A DNA stretch of 64,000 nt from Trinickia fusca (GTDB lineage Bacteria; Pseudomonadota; Gammaproteobacteria; Burkholderiales; Burkholderiaceae). The stretch spans positions 1 through 64,000 of the forward strand of contig NZ_RBZV01000009.1 of assembly GCF_003628145.1 (NCBI RefSeq), given 5' to 3'. The notes below the pieces were generated by a model. It made no database searches. It was not told the DNA's origin and saw only the letters and a program-made list of their open reading frames with translations. A program made the translations under genes and the position numbers. Below, piece after piece: positions 17,681 through 26,285 of the stretch (position 1 is its first letter; each line of letters starts with the position of its first letter).

Positions 17681-18193
17681 TTAGCCCCCCCTTGCGGCGG
17701 CCGACTGCAACGTCGCCGACACGTCGACCTGGCCATCGGCCTTGAGCGCCGTCACGTGTGTCTGCGTGGGGTGCACCTTGAATTGCCGGCGCGCGTCGTC
17801 GAGCCACATCGTCCAGGCGGGGAACGAGACGTTCTTCAAATCGATGCTGACGGCGTCGCCGGCCAGCTGCACTTGCGCGCCGGCCAGCCCGTTCTGCGTC
17901 AGCGAGGCCGTCAACGCATCCTTGAGCGCGCCCCCCGTCGGCGGCACCCCTTGCGCGGCTGCGGCGAGCGAGCGGGCCTCGTCGGCCTGCGCCGTCATCT
18001 GCGCGATCTGATGCCGCATCGCCGGCAATGTCTCGCGCAATTGCGCACGCCCTTGCTGCGCGGGCGCCCACAGCACCGAATACACGACCACGACACCGAT
18101 CACGGCACCGCCCCATGTCAGCAGCGTCTTCTCGCGCGCCGTACGCCCCTCCCAGAACCCGGCCCAGGCGTTCATGAGTGCAGTCTTGTTCAT
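17681..18193 (-). CDS. gspM: Type II secretion system protein M
   Basis: 170 residues, bitopic inner-membrane protein that pairs with GspL to tie the periplasmic pseudopilus machinery to the GspE ATPase. Short cytoplasmic N terminus (MNKTALMNAWAGFWEGRTAREK), one membrane segment (about 24-41), then a periplasmic coiled-coil and ferredoxin-like domain. Its ATG overlaps the gspL stop by 4 nt. A run of seven C on the plus strand at 17685-17691 lies at the 3' end and is a possible sequencing or slippage spot, but the frame is intact. Confidence 0.88.
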   Translation of the reverse strand: MNKTALMNAWAGFWEGRTAREKTLLTWGGAVIGVVVVYSVLWAPAQQGRAQLRETLPAMRHQIAQMTAQADEARSLAAAAQGVPPTGGALKDALTASLTQNGLAGAQVQLAGDAVSIDLKNVSFPAWTMWLDDARRQFKVHPTQTHVTALKADGQVDVSATLQSAAARGG

Positions 18194-19638
18194 GGTGCGC
18201 TCCTGTTCGCGATCGTCCATTTGCCGGTGTTGCTGTCGAGCTGTCCCGACAGGCCGTTTTGCGCGAGACGCTGGCTCAGCCCCGGATCGACCGTCACCTG
18301 TGGTTTGAAGGTCACCTCGAGCTTACGATCGTGGTAGTCGAGCGCGGCCACGCCATTGACCGGCACGGGGCCCAGCGAACGCGCCAGGCGCGCGGCCAGC
18401 GAGAGATAGTCGTCGGGCGAAAGCACCCCGGCGGCCGCGCGCAGACGCTCGAGCTGGCGTGTCATCTGCACGGGCGGATCGAGCACGGCGGCCGTTTTCG
18501 GGAAGGCATTGAGCAGCAGCTCCGTCATTTGCGCATTGAGCGCGTCGCGCTCGCGCGCGAGCATCATCCATTGCACGTTCGTGCCCACGACGGCGACAGC
18601 GAGCGCCGCCACGGCCAATGCGATGGGCAGGCGCAGGCGACGCAGCGTCGCGCGATCGAGCCGCCATGGCCGCGACTCGAATTCGAACTGGCACAGATCG
18701 AACGTGCAGGCGAGCGCATTGCGCGCGAGCGTCTCGAACCGCAGCGGCTGCGCTTGCGCGAGCGCACGCAGATGCACGGCTTGCGCAGGCGCAGCCTCGG
18801 CTTCGAGGCGCGGCTCGCCGCTCGGCAAATCGGTGAGTTCATAGACGGTCACGGGGGCGGAGCCGGCCAGCGCAGTCAGCGTCGCGGGCAGTGCGGACAT
18901 CGGCACCGCGAGCCCTTCGCCGTGCAGGCTGCGCGCGACCGCGAGCTCGATGCGCGGCTCGACGGCCGGCAACGGCATCGGCGCTGGCGCCGTACCCGCG
19001 GCAGCTTCGGCGAGGATCGCGGGCGCCGTCTGCGCGACCGTGCCGAGCACCGCGACGACGAGCGGCGCAGGCTCGGCTTGCGCTTCAGGCGCCTCGCCGG
19101 AAGACGGCTCGCCCGCTTGCGCGGCGCTCAGGGCCGGTTCGGCCGTCGCCGGATCGGCGTTTGCTTCGCTCGCTGCACGCTGATCGGCCGGTACAGTGAC
19201 ACCCGGCAGACAATGCGTGACGGGCACCGCGCGCAAGCTGCGATGGCCGGCCGTGGTGAACGCCTCGACGATGAAGCGGAACCAGCCGCGATCGACGACG
19301 GCCACCGTGCGCATCCCGTCGGCGCGTGGCCGCGAATCGAGTGCCATGTGACAGGTCTGCGCGTCCTGGATCAGATGATCCTCGACGATGTTCGGCAGCG
19401 CCTGACGCAGCCGCTGCCCCTTGAGCGGCGGCAGCGTGACGCCGAGCATCAGAATGTCGCGGGCGGCGACGATCAACACCGTCGTCGCGGCGCGCGGCAG
19501 GAATGCGACCGCGGCATGTCCGGCGCGCTCCTTGCGCCCACTCTTGTCGACGAGCAGGAACGGCATCTCGGGCAACTGCCATTCCTGCGACGGCACCGCC
19601 GGATCACGCGGCGGCAGAAAGACGATCAACGTGCTCAA
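18190..19638 (-). CDS. gspL: Type II secretion system protein L
   Basis: 482 residues. The N-terminal cytoplasmic actin-like domain (about 1-320) binds GspE; a single membrane helix (about residues 336-356, LPIALAVAALAVAVVGT) is followed by a periplasmic ferredoxin-like domain. Longer than E. coli GspL because of an alanine/glutamate/proline-rich stretch at about 165-230. The start is a TTG codon (19638-19636) with AGGAG 9 nt upstream, 27 bp after the gspK stop; no ATG fits. Translationally overlaps gspM. Confidence 0.9.
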   Translation of the reverse strand: MSTLIVFLPPRDPAVPSQEWQLPEMPFLLVDKSGRKERAGHAAVAFLPRAATTVLIVAARDILMLGVTLPPLKGQRLRQALPNIVEDHLIQDAQTCHMALDSRPRADGMRTVAVVDRGWFRFIVEAFTTAGHRSLRAVPVTHCLPGVTVPADQRAASEANADPATAEPALSAAQAGEPSSGEAPEAQAEPAPLVVAVLGTVAQTAPAILAEAAAGTAPAPMPLPAVEPRIELAVARSLHGEGLAVPMSALPATLTALAGSAPVTVYELTDLPSGEPRLEAEAAPAQAVHLRALAQAQPLRFETLARNALACTFDLCQFEFESRPWRLDRATLRRLRLPIALAVAALAVAVVGTNVQWMMLARERDALNAQMTELLLNAFPKTAAVLDPPVQMTRQLERLRAAAGVLSPDDYLSLAARLARSLGPVPVNGVAALDYHDRKLEVTFKPQVTVDPGLSQRLAQNGLSGQLDSNTGKWTIANRSAP

Positions 19639-19665
19639 AGGCCGTTTTCTCCTGGTTGGCGTTGC

Positions 19666-20838
19666 TCATGGCTGATCGGTGACGCGCACGACGCGTGTCG
19701 TGTGGGTCAGCGGATCGCGATAGATCAGCGTCGTGCGGTCGACTTCCGCGCGTTCGTGCTGCACGTGTCCATGCACGAGAAAGTAGCTCGTCGTGACGTC
19801 CATGCTGCTCGGATCGATCAACGGGGATAGAGCACCGGCGCCTTGCAGCGCGAGTTGCACGTCGCTGGTGTTGCGAAAGAACGTGGATTCCCGGCGCGCG
19901 ACGAACCCCTGCGCGCTCGAGAGCGACATGCCTGGCACCATCGCCGCCACCACTTCGGCTGGCGCGGTATTCATGTTGACGGGCGTCTGCGTCGGCAGCA
20001 CGGTGACGAACGGACGCAGACGCGCCACCATGTCGGGCGTGAAGCCATCGACGTTCAGCAGCGCGTCGACGCTCGTCATCTGCAGCGGCGCGTTATCGAG
20101 GCTCGCGTTGCCGCCGCTGCTGTCGTCCTCGAGGCCCGCCTTGTCGGTCGCATTGCCGACGACGGCGCCCGCCATCTGCTCGGGTGTCGGCGCCGCACCG
20201 AGCGGGCTGTTGGCCGGCGACTGAAAGCGCATGGCCGATTGCCTGAGCGCGGTGCGAAATTGCACGGCCGTATTCTTCGCGAGACTGCCGTCCATGCCGA
20301 GCGACGTCAGCAGACGCCGGAAGGACGCGATCTGCAGCGCGCTCAATTGCAGCGCGCCAGGCGCGGGAATATTGACGAGATTGCGCAGATTGAACTTGGC
20401 CTGCGCATCTTCGATCGATCCGGATAGATAAGTCTGCGCGCCTTGCTGGGCATCGGCTTGACCGAGCTTACCGAGAAAATCGGACAGACGTGTCTTCGCG
20501 ATCGGCACGGCCCACACGCCGCCCAGATACGTGACGGTCGGTGCCGTATCGGCTTCCGAACGCAGAATGAGGCGCGTCCAGTCGAGTGCACCACGCGAAA
20601 CCCACTGAGCCTGCGCGAGCAGCCGCTGATTCTCGATACGGCGGATCTGCACTTGCTGGCGCCACAGCAGGCCGGCGACCAGAACCGCGCACAGCGTGAC
20701 GATGAGCAGCGCGCTGATGATGGCCGCGCCCGCCTCGCGGCGTGCGTGCGGGACGCGGCACGCGCGCGGCGCCCGAACGATGCGCTCTGGATGGATAGGT
20801 CGAAGTGAAACGCGCGAGGGACGCATCGTCATCGTCAT
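19666..20838 (-). CDS. gspK: Type II secretion system minor pseudopilin K
   Basis: 390 residues; the largest minor pseudopilin, capping the pseudopilus tip with GspI and GspJ. The leader is long and basic and ends at a prepilin-peptidase-like site (REAGAAIISALLIVTL), giving the usual GspK departure from the G/FTLIE consensus. A helix-rich central domain and a C-terminal domain follow. The ATG overlaps the gspJ stop (ATGA); a second ATG lies 4 codons in. Processing would need a prepilin peptidase (GspO/PilD), which is not encoded in this cluster. Confidence 0.92.
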   Translation of the reverse strand: MTMTMRPSRVSLRPIHPERIVRAPRACRVPHARREAGAAIISALLIVTLCAVLVAGLLWRQQVQIRRIENQRLLAQAQWVSRGALDWTRLILRSEADTAPTVTYLGGVWAVPIAKTRLSDFLGKLGQADAQQGAQTYLSGSIEDAQAKFNLRNLVNIPAPGALQLSALQIASFRRLLTSLGMDGSLAKNTAVQFRTALRQSAMRFQSPANSPLGAAPTPEQMAGAVVGNATDKAGLEDDSSGGNASLDNAPLQMTSVDALLNVDGFTPDMVARLRPFVTVLPTQTPVNMNTAPAEVVAAMVPGMSLSSAQGFVARRESTFFRNTSDVQLALQGAGALSPLIDPSSMDVTTSYFLVHGHVQHERAEVDRTTLIYRDPLTHTTRVVRVTDQP

Positions 20839-21545
20839 TCTCCGACCAGGAACGTGCGCGTGATCGGCACCTTCAGCGATGTCGCCCCGATGCTGACCTC
20901 GATCCCCTTCACGGCCCGATCGAGTGGCGCATTGCCCAATTGCGGCACCTTCACATTATTGTCGGCACGGGCGATTTCGCCCTCGACATCGCTCATCTGC
21001 GTGGTCCAGCCTACGCGCGGCACGAACATGCGCACGGTGATCCGGCCGACCCCGCTGATCAGCGGAACAGCGCTCCAGTCGCCGGACACGCTTGGACTCG
21101 CGAGCGTGCGCCGCAGCTGGCCGACCGATTCGACGGGCGGCGACGCATAGCGTGTGATGCGCCCTTCGGCGATTTGATAGCGCACGACCTGCAGGCGCGG
21201 CGCGTCACCGGGCAAGCCGAACGTGCGCACGACCTGCAACGTGCTGCCGGTGACGGCGATGGCGGGCTGGCCGACCTCGTCGTCGGTCGCGGCAAGGCGT
21301 GCGTCGATGCGCAGCTGATCGAACAGCTGGACGAACACGCGCTCGTCCTCCATCGCGTTCGAGATGGTGTGACGTGCGCGGATGATCTGATCGAGCCCGC
21401 GCCACGACAGCAGTGCAATGACGGCGAGGATCGTGATCGCGATCATCAGCTCGATCAGCGTGAAGCCGCGCGCACGCTTGCGCGCATGACCGGCCCGCGG
21501 GGGCGGCATGATGGCTCGACGGTCAAAGCGCACGGTTCGTCTCAT
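20835..21545 (-). CDS. gspJ: Type II secretion system minor pseudopilin J
   Basis: 236 residues. Prepilin cleavage motif ARG/FTLIELMIAITILAVIALLSWRGLDQI near residue 27, then the pseudopilin globular domain. It forms the tip complex with GspI and GspK. The chosen ATG (21545) overlaps the end of gspI by 23 bp; a later ATG at 21509 (MPPPRAG) would remove the overlap and still leave a 14-residue leader. Part of the tightly overlapping gspH-I-J-K series. Confidence 0.92.
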   Translation of the reverse strand: MRRTVRFDRRAIMPPPRAGHARKRARGFTLIELMIAITILAVIALLSWRGLDQIIRARHTISNAMEDERVFVQLFDQLRIDARLAATDDEVGQPAIAVTGSTLQVVRTFGLPGDAPRLQVVRYQIAEGRITRYASPPVESVGQLRRTLASPSVSGDWSAVPLISGVGRITVRMFVPRVGWTTQMSDVEGEIARADNNVKVPQLGNAPLDRAVKGIEVSIGATSLKVPITRTFLVGE

Positions 21546-21921
21546 TGCCGATCACCGTGACGAGTTCAGCGAGCACGCCCGACTCACCGGCCATCGAGAC
21601 GGACACCTCGACGCGCCGGAACACCGGATTCGGTGTCGTGCCGACTTTTTCGGTACAGGTCAGGACCAGGTTGCCTTGCGAGCAATCGAAGCTATGCGAG
21701 CCGACTTCGGGCCACTCGCGCGACAGGTGCAGCCGCGTGAGCACGTTGTCGGCACTCCAGCCTGCAAGCAGGCGGTTGTGCAGTTCACGCTCGTTGCTGG
21801 CGAGCAGGCCGGCTGCGCGCAGCGCGGCGCCCAGCGCGACGGCGATGATCGCGAGGGCCACGAGCACTTCGATCATCGTGAAGCCGCGCGAAGCGGGCAG
21901 GAGTCGAGAGCGGTCGCGCAT
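21523..21921 (-). CDS. gspI: Type II secretion system minor pseudopilin I
   Basis: 132 residues. Prepilin motif SRG/FTMIEVLVALAIIAVALGAALRAAG at about residue 13 onward, followed by a short beta-rich domain. The ATG at 21921 is preferred; a TTG two codons earlier (21927) overlaps the gspH stop as TTGA and could be the coupled start instead. The gene lies between gspH and gspJ as in all known gsp operons. Confidence 0.92.
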   Translation of the reverse strand: MRDRSRLLPASRGFTMIEVLVALAIIAVALGAALRAAGLLASNERELHNRLLAGWSADNVLTRLHLSREWPEVGSHSFDCSQGNLVLTCTEKVGTTPNPVFRRVEVSVSMAGESGVLAELVTVIGNETNRAL

Positions 21922-21923
21922 CG

Positions 21924-22430
21924 TCAACGCACCTGGTAGCGGCCGTTGCCGGTGCCGACGATCGTCGCGCGCCCGACAGCCGAAAAGAGCGTCACCGTGA
22001 CGGCCTGGCCAATGCTTTCCGCACCGAACACGAGCCGCTCGGGATGCAGATCCGAGCCCGGATAGTCGATCGACACGTCGGTCACGCCGCCTTCCCAGTG
22101 ACGCTCGCGCAGCAGCTGGTCGCGCGAGAGCGGACGCCAGCCGTCCTCGGTGCGCATATCGAAGCGGTAGCCTCCCGCGACGGGCTCCCAGGCGATGGGC
22201 CGCGCGCGCACCTGCGCTTCGTCGGACGCCGATTCGAACAGCAACGCGAGACGCTGCGCCTGCTCGTTCAGATCGGTGCGCGGGTTGCGCGTGAGCGAGA
22301 TCGACGCGAGCGAGACGAGAATGCCGGCAATGACGAGCACGACGAGCATTTCGATCAGCGTAAAGCCGTGCGCGCGGTGCGCTTGATCGCTACCGCGTGG
22401 AAAACTCGAGCTGCGCGCCGATCGCGTCAT
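21924..22430 (-). CDS. gspH: Type II secretion system minor pseudopilin H
   Basis: 168 residues with the prepilin motif AHG/FTLIEMLVVLVIAGILVSLASISL at about residue 22. The C-terminal globular domain contains the ALLFESASDEAQVRARPI segment common to GspH. It is a minor pseudopilin joining the tip to the GspG filament. Start ATG 22430; 58 bp separates it from gspG upstream. Confidence 0.92.
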   Translation of the reverse strand: MTRSARSSSFPRGSDQAHRAHGFTLIEMLVVLVIAGILVSLASISLTRNPRTDLNEQAQRLALLFESASDEAQVRARPIAWEPVAGGYRFDMRTEDGWRPLSRDQLLRERHWEGGVTDVSIDYPGSDLHPERLVFGAESIGQAVTVTLFSAVGRATIVGTGNGRYQVR

Positions 22431-22488
22431 GATTGCCTACGAAGCCTCGTTCAGGCGGTGGGCCGCGAAAAACGGCCCACGCGCAGGT

Positions 22489-22956
22489 TCATTGCCAGTT
22501 GCCGATGACGGTATCCGCGCCATTCGCGCCACGCGTCTCGCCGTTCTGCCCATAGCTGAAGATATCGACCTCGCCGTGCGTGCCCGGGTTCAGATATTGA
22601 TACGGATGCCCCCACGGATCGTTCGGCAGACGCGCCAGATAGCCGCCTTCCTTCCAGTTGTTCGGGATCGGATCGTTCGCCGGCTTTTGCGCGAGTGCCT
22701 GCAAGCCTTGCTCTTGTGTCGGATAGCGGCCGTTGTCGAGCTTGTACAGATCGAGCGCCTGTTGCATGCTGCGGATGTCCTGCAGCGCCGCGACACGACG
22801 CGCTTCGTCGGGGCGGCTCATGATCTTCGGCACGATCAACGCGGCAAGAATGCCGAGGATGGCGATCACGACCATGATTTCGATCAGCGTAAAGCCACGC
22901 TGCCGCTGCGCGCGCGATACTGCGATGTTCGTACGCCGTTGAGTCCACACTTGCAT
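22489..22956 (-). CDS. gspG: Type II secretion system major pseudopilin G
   Basis: 155 residues. Prepilin motif QRG/FTLIEIMVVIAILGILAALIVPKIM at about residue 21. The GspG signature region is complete: LYKLDNGRYPTQEQGLQAL, GGYLARLPNDPWGHPYQY and a C-terminal calcium-site loop region near DIFSYGQNGE. It polymerises into the periplasmic pseudopilus that drives exoproteins through GspD. First gene of the gspG-N block, divergent from gspC with a 123-bp gap that should hold both promoters. Confidence 0.96.
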   Translation of the reverse strand: MQVWTQRRTNIAVSRAQRQRGFTLIEIMVVIAILGILAALIVPKIMSRPDEARRVAALQDIRSMQQALDLYKLDNGRYPTQEQGLQALAQKPANDPIPNNWKEGGYLARLPNDPWGHPYQYLNPGTHGEVDIFSYGQNGETRGANGADTVIGNWQ

Positions 22957-23079
22957 AGTTCGCTACCTCGCTCTAAGAAGAATCTGTGAAGCGCATGACG
23001 CTTCGTTTAGGCCGGTGATTGTAATCGTCCGCACCGTCAGAATTGACGATGCAGCGCAAACCGTCGATTAATCCGTACA

Positions 23080-23505
23080 ATGGCACGCATGAATACTCTG
23101 CAAATCCGCCTACTGTCGTTCGCGCTGTTCGCGGTTTTCTGCGCGACCCTCACTTACTGGATCGTGACTCTGACCGCGCGTCCGACACCTCCACCACAGC
23201 CAGCCGCCGCCGTGCAGCCAATGGCATCGATTGACGATGCCGCCACACTGTTCGGCGGCAAGCTCACACACGAAGTCAATCGCAGCATCAGGCTCATCGG
23301 CATCCTGGCACTGCGCGAAGGCGCCGCGGCCATCGTCGGTGTCGGCGACGAACCCGCGCATACCGTCTCGCTGGGCAGCAAGATCACGGACGGCGCCACG
23401 CTTGCCGAAGTACGCGCCCGCTCGATCGTCATCGATCACAACGGCGCGCATTCCGAAATCTTTCTGCCGACCAACCCTGGCGGCCCGACCATCTACGTAC
23501 GCTGA
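23080..23505 (+). CDS. gspC: Type II secretion system protein C (short form)
   Basis: 141 residues: short cytoplasmic N terminus, one membrane segment (about 10-31), a proline/alanine linker, and a homology-region (HR) domain (about 50-141, with SIRLIGILALREGAAAIVGV and a final IYVR). GspC connects the inner-membrane platform to the GspD secretin. The PDZ or coiled-coil domain of the longer GspC proteins (about 270 residues in E. coli) is absent. The gene faces the opposite way from all other gsp genes, between gspF and gspG. ATG 23080 or 23089 could start it. Confidence 0.85.
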   Translation: MARMNTLQIRLLSFALFAVFCATLTYWIVTLTARPTPPPQPAAAVQPMASIDDAATLFGGKLTHEVNRSIRLIGILALREGAAAIVGVGDEPAHTVSLGSKITDGATLAEVRARSIVIDHNGAHSEIFLPTNPGGPTIYVR

Positions 23506-23533
23506 CGGGCCACCGCGTTATAGCTGTACAGCA

Positions 23534-23580
23534 TGACCGAGTGACCGCCTTATCCGTTTAACCCGGCGGTCACTCGGTCA
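23534..23580. terminator. Large stem-loop between convergent gspC and gspF
   Basis: Perfect 16-bp inverted repeat, TGACCGAGTGACCGCC (23534-23549) and GGCGGTCACTCGGTCA (23565-23580), with a 15-nt loop. It covers the gspF stop codon. A second palindrome, GCTGTACAGC (23523-23532), adjoins it. No T-tract follows on either strand, so it may act as a transcript-end stabiliser or in Rho-linked termination rather than as a classical terminator. Confidence 0.5.
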
Positions 23581-24795
23581 CTGCACCATATTGTTCAGGT
23601 CGATGATCGGCAGCATCACGGCAAGCACGATCACGAGCACTATCCCACCCATCGCCAGAATCAACAGCGGCTCGAGCAAGCTCGTCAGAAACATCGTACG
23701 GCGCTCGAGCTCGCGTGCCTCGCCGTCGGCGGCGCGATCGAGCATCGTCGTCACGTCGCCCGTCGCTTCGCCCGAACGAATCAAATGCACGAGCACGGGC
23801 GGAAACGTCTTCGTGTTGCCGAGCGCGCGCGAGAGTGACGTGCCTTCGCGCACACGCACGATCGCATCGTCGACGTTGCCGCTCATCGCCCGGTTGTTCA
23901 GCGTTTCGCCCGCCGCCTGCAACGCGCGCAGGATCGGCACGCCGGCCGCCGTCAGAATCGCGAGCGTGCTCGCGAAGCGCACCGTGTTGTAGCCGCGCAC
24001 GAGCTTGCCCGCGAGCGGCGCCGTCAGCAGCCATCGGTCGAAAGCGAGCCGCGGCCCCGCTTGCGCGAGGATCGTGCGGATGATGTAGACGATGAGGACC
24101 ACACCGATCAGCATCGCCCACCACCATTGGCGCACGAAACCCGACAGCGCCATCATCATCACCGTCAGGAACGGCAGCTGCTGCTTCGTCCCCACGAACA
24201 CGTTCACGACTTGCGGCACGACATAGCTGAGCAGGAACGTCACGATGCCGAGCGCGATCAGCGTAACGATGGCGGGATACGTGAACGCGAGCACGATCTT
24301 CTGCGAGAGCGCGTTGCGTTGCTCGATATAGTCGGCCAGCCGCGACAGCACGAGCCCGAGCTTGCCCGTGTGCTCGCCGGCTGCCACGAGCGCACGGTAG
24401 ATGTCGGGAAAATCGCGCGGATGCTGCGAGAGCGCATTGGCCAGCGAATGGCCGCCGAGCACCTCGCCGCGAATCGCGGCGACGAGCTCGCGCACATAGT
24501 CGCGCTCGGCCTGATCGGTCAGTACGGCCAGCGATTCGTCAAGCGGCAGGCCGGCCGTCAGCAGGCTCGCGAGCTGCCGCGTCAGAATCGCCTGCTCGCG
24601 CGCCGACAGCTTGCGCCCCAATGCGAGGCGCCGGCTGCGTTCGCCGCGCGCCGCACTCGCAGCCGGTTCGACGACGAGTGGCGTCAGCCCCTGCGTGCGC
24701 AGCTGTCCGCGCGCCGCACGCGCGCTGTCGGCATCGAGCACGCCCTTCTGCGCGCGTCCCGCCGTATCGATCGCTTCGAAACGAAATGCCGGCAT
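23578..24795 (-). CDS. gspF: Type II secretion system inner-membrane platform protein F
   Basis: 405 residues, polytopic inner-membrane core of the secretion machine. Two tandem GspF domains (about 70-195 and 275-395), each with the typical LTRQLASLLTAGLPLDESL or FASTLAILTAAGVPILRAL pattern, and three membrane segments (about 170, 220, 375). The N terminus MPAFRFEAIDTAGR is typical. It interacts with GspE and GspL. It follows gspE after 5 bp. Confidence 0.96.
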   Translation of the reverse strand: MPAFRFEAIDTAGRAQKGVLDADSARAARGQLRTQGLTPLVVEPAASAARGERSRRLALGRKLSAREQAILTRQLASLLTAGLPLDESLAVLTDQAERDYVRELVAAIRGEVLGGHSLANALSQHPRDFPDIYRALVAAGEHTGKLGLVLSRLADYIEQRNALSQKIVLAFTYPAIVTLIALGIVTFLLSYVVPQVVNVFVGTKQQLPFLTVMMMALSGFVRQWWWAMLIGVVLIVYIIRTILAQAGPRLAFDRWLLTAPLAGKLVRGYNTVRFASTLAILTAAGVPILRALQAAGETLNNRAMSGNVDDAIVRVREGTSLSRALGNTKTFPPVLVHLIRSGEATGDVTTMLDRAADGEARELERRTMFLTSLLEPLLILAMGGIVLVIVLAVMLPIIDLNNMVQ

Positions 24796-24800
24796 GCGCG

Positions 24801-26285
24801 TTACGCTCCGCCTGTGACGCGGATCACTTCCTCGAGCGAGGTCACGCCCGCCGCGAGCCAGCGCTCGGCGTCCTCACGCAGCGTGCGCATGCCTTGCGCC
24901 CGCCCGGTAGCGAGAATCTCGGCATCGGCCGCGTTGTGATGGATCATCGTGCGGATCGCGTCGTCGATGACGAGCAGCTCATAGACACCGCGCCGCCCCT
25001 GGTACCCCGAGCGCGCACACTTCTCGCAGCCGACCGGATGCCAGATCGGTCGACCTTCCTCGACGCGCTCTTCCTTGCACACGGGACACAAACGCCGCAC
25101 GAGCCGCTGCGCGAGCACGCCGAGCAGCGACGAGGCGAGCAGATACGGCTCGACGCCCATGTCGGTCAAGCGCGTGACGGCCGAGGCCGCATCGTTCGTA
25201 TGCAGCGTCGCGAGCACCAAGTGGCCCGTCAGCGACGCCTGCACGGCGATCTGCGCCGTTTCGAGGTCGCGGATTTCGCCGATCATGATGACGTCCGGGT
25301 CCTGCCGCAGAATCGAACGCAGCGCGCGGGCAAACGTCATGCCGATACGCTCGTTGACCTGCGTCTGGCCGATGCCGGCGAGATCGTATTCGATCGGATC
25401 CTCGACCGTCATGATGTTCGTCGTCGCCGCCTCGATCCGCGACAGCGACGCGTACAGCGTCGTCGTCTTGCCCGAGCCGGTCGGCCCTGTCACGAGCACG
25501 ATGCCGTGCGGACGCGCGATCAGCTTGTCGAACTGCGCGAGCGTATCGGGACCCATGCCGAGCGCTTGGAGATTCAGATGCTGCGCGTCTTTCTCGAGCA
25601 AACGCAGCACCGCGCGCTCGCCGTGCCCCGTGGGCAGCGTCGAGACCCGCACGTCGACGGCCCGGCCGCCGACACGCAGCGTGATGCGCCCGTCCTGCGG
25701 CAGCCGCTTCTCGGCGATGTCGAGCTGCGCCATGATCTTGATCCGCGAGATCAGCGCGCCGTGCAGCGCCTTCTTGGGTCGCACGACATCGCGCAGCGTA
25801 CCGTCGACGCGAAAGCGCACGACCGACGCATTTTCGAACGGCTCGATGTGAATGTCCGATGCATGCTCGCGCGCCGCTTGCGTGAGCAGCGCGTTGATCA
25901 TGCGGATGATCGGCGCATCGTCTTCGGACTCGAGCAGATCCTCGACTTCGGGGATGTCCTGCATGAGTCGCGACAGATCGACTTCGCCCTCGACTTCGCC
26001 CACGACCTGCGCCGCGCTGCCGTCGTTGCGCGCGTAGGCCTGATTGATCGCTTGCGCGAGCTCGTCGGCCGGCAATCGAACGGCCGTCAGTACACCGAAG
26101 TTCCGTGCGACTTCAGCCAGCGCCGCATCGCTCGTGCGCTCGCTGATCCATACCTCGATGCCGTCGGGCCGCTGATGCGCGACGAGGATCTGACCGTTGC
26201 GCGCAAAGGCGTACGGCAACAGGCGCGCGGCAAGCGGCGAGGGCGCTTCGTGCTCGGCACCGGGCTGCGACGCAGGCGTACTCAC
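24801..26285 (-). CDS. gspE: Type II secretion ATPase E
   Basis: 494 residues, cytoplasmic hexameric ATPase that powers pseudopilus assembly. N1E-like region, then the ATPase core: Walker A GPTGSGKTTTLYASL, Asp box (VEDPIEYDLAGIGQTQVN), Walker B (DPDVIMIGEIRDLETA), His box (GHLVLATLHTNDA). A tetra-cysteine zinc motif (CPVC ... CEKC) precedes the C terminus. The start is GTG and overlaps the gspD stop (GTGA), indicating coupled translation. Confidence 0.97.
   Translation of the reverse strand: MSTPASQPGAEHEAPSPLAARLLPYAFARNGQILVAHQRPDGIEVWISERTSDAALAEVARNFGVLTAVRLPADELAQAINQAYARNDGSAAQVVGEVEGEVDLSRLMQDIPEVEDLLESEDDAPIIRMINALLTQAAREHASDIHIEPFENASVVRFRVDGTLRDVVRPKKALHGALISRIKIMAQLDIAEKRLPQDGRITLRVGGRAVDVRVSTLPTGHGERAVLRLLEKDAQHLNLQALGMGPDTLAQFDKLIARPHGIVLVTGPTGSGKTTTLYASLSRIEAATTNIMTVEDPIEYDLAGIGQTQVNERIGMTFARALRSILRQDPDVIMIGEIRDLETAQIAVQASLTGHLVLATLHTNDAASAVTRLTDMGVEPYLLASSLLGVLAQRLVRRLCPVCKEERVEEGRPIWHPVGCEKCARSGYQGRRGVYELLVIDDAIRTMIHHNAADAEILATGRAQGMRTLREDAERWLAAGVTSLEEVIRVTGGA

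Noticed and set aside
17604-17682. 25-codon frame MSERMNVAVYRR... between gspM and gspN
   Set aside because: Arginine-rich, no ribosome-binding site of note, and it overlaps the start of gspN.
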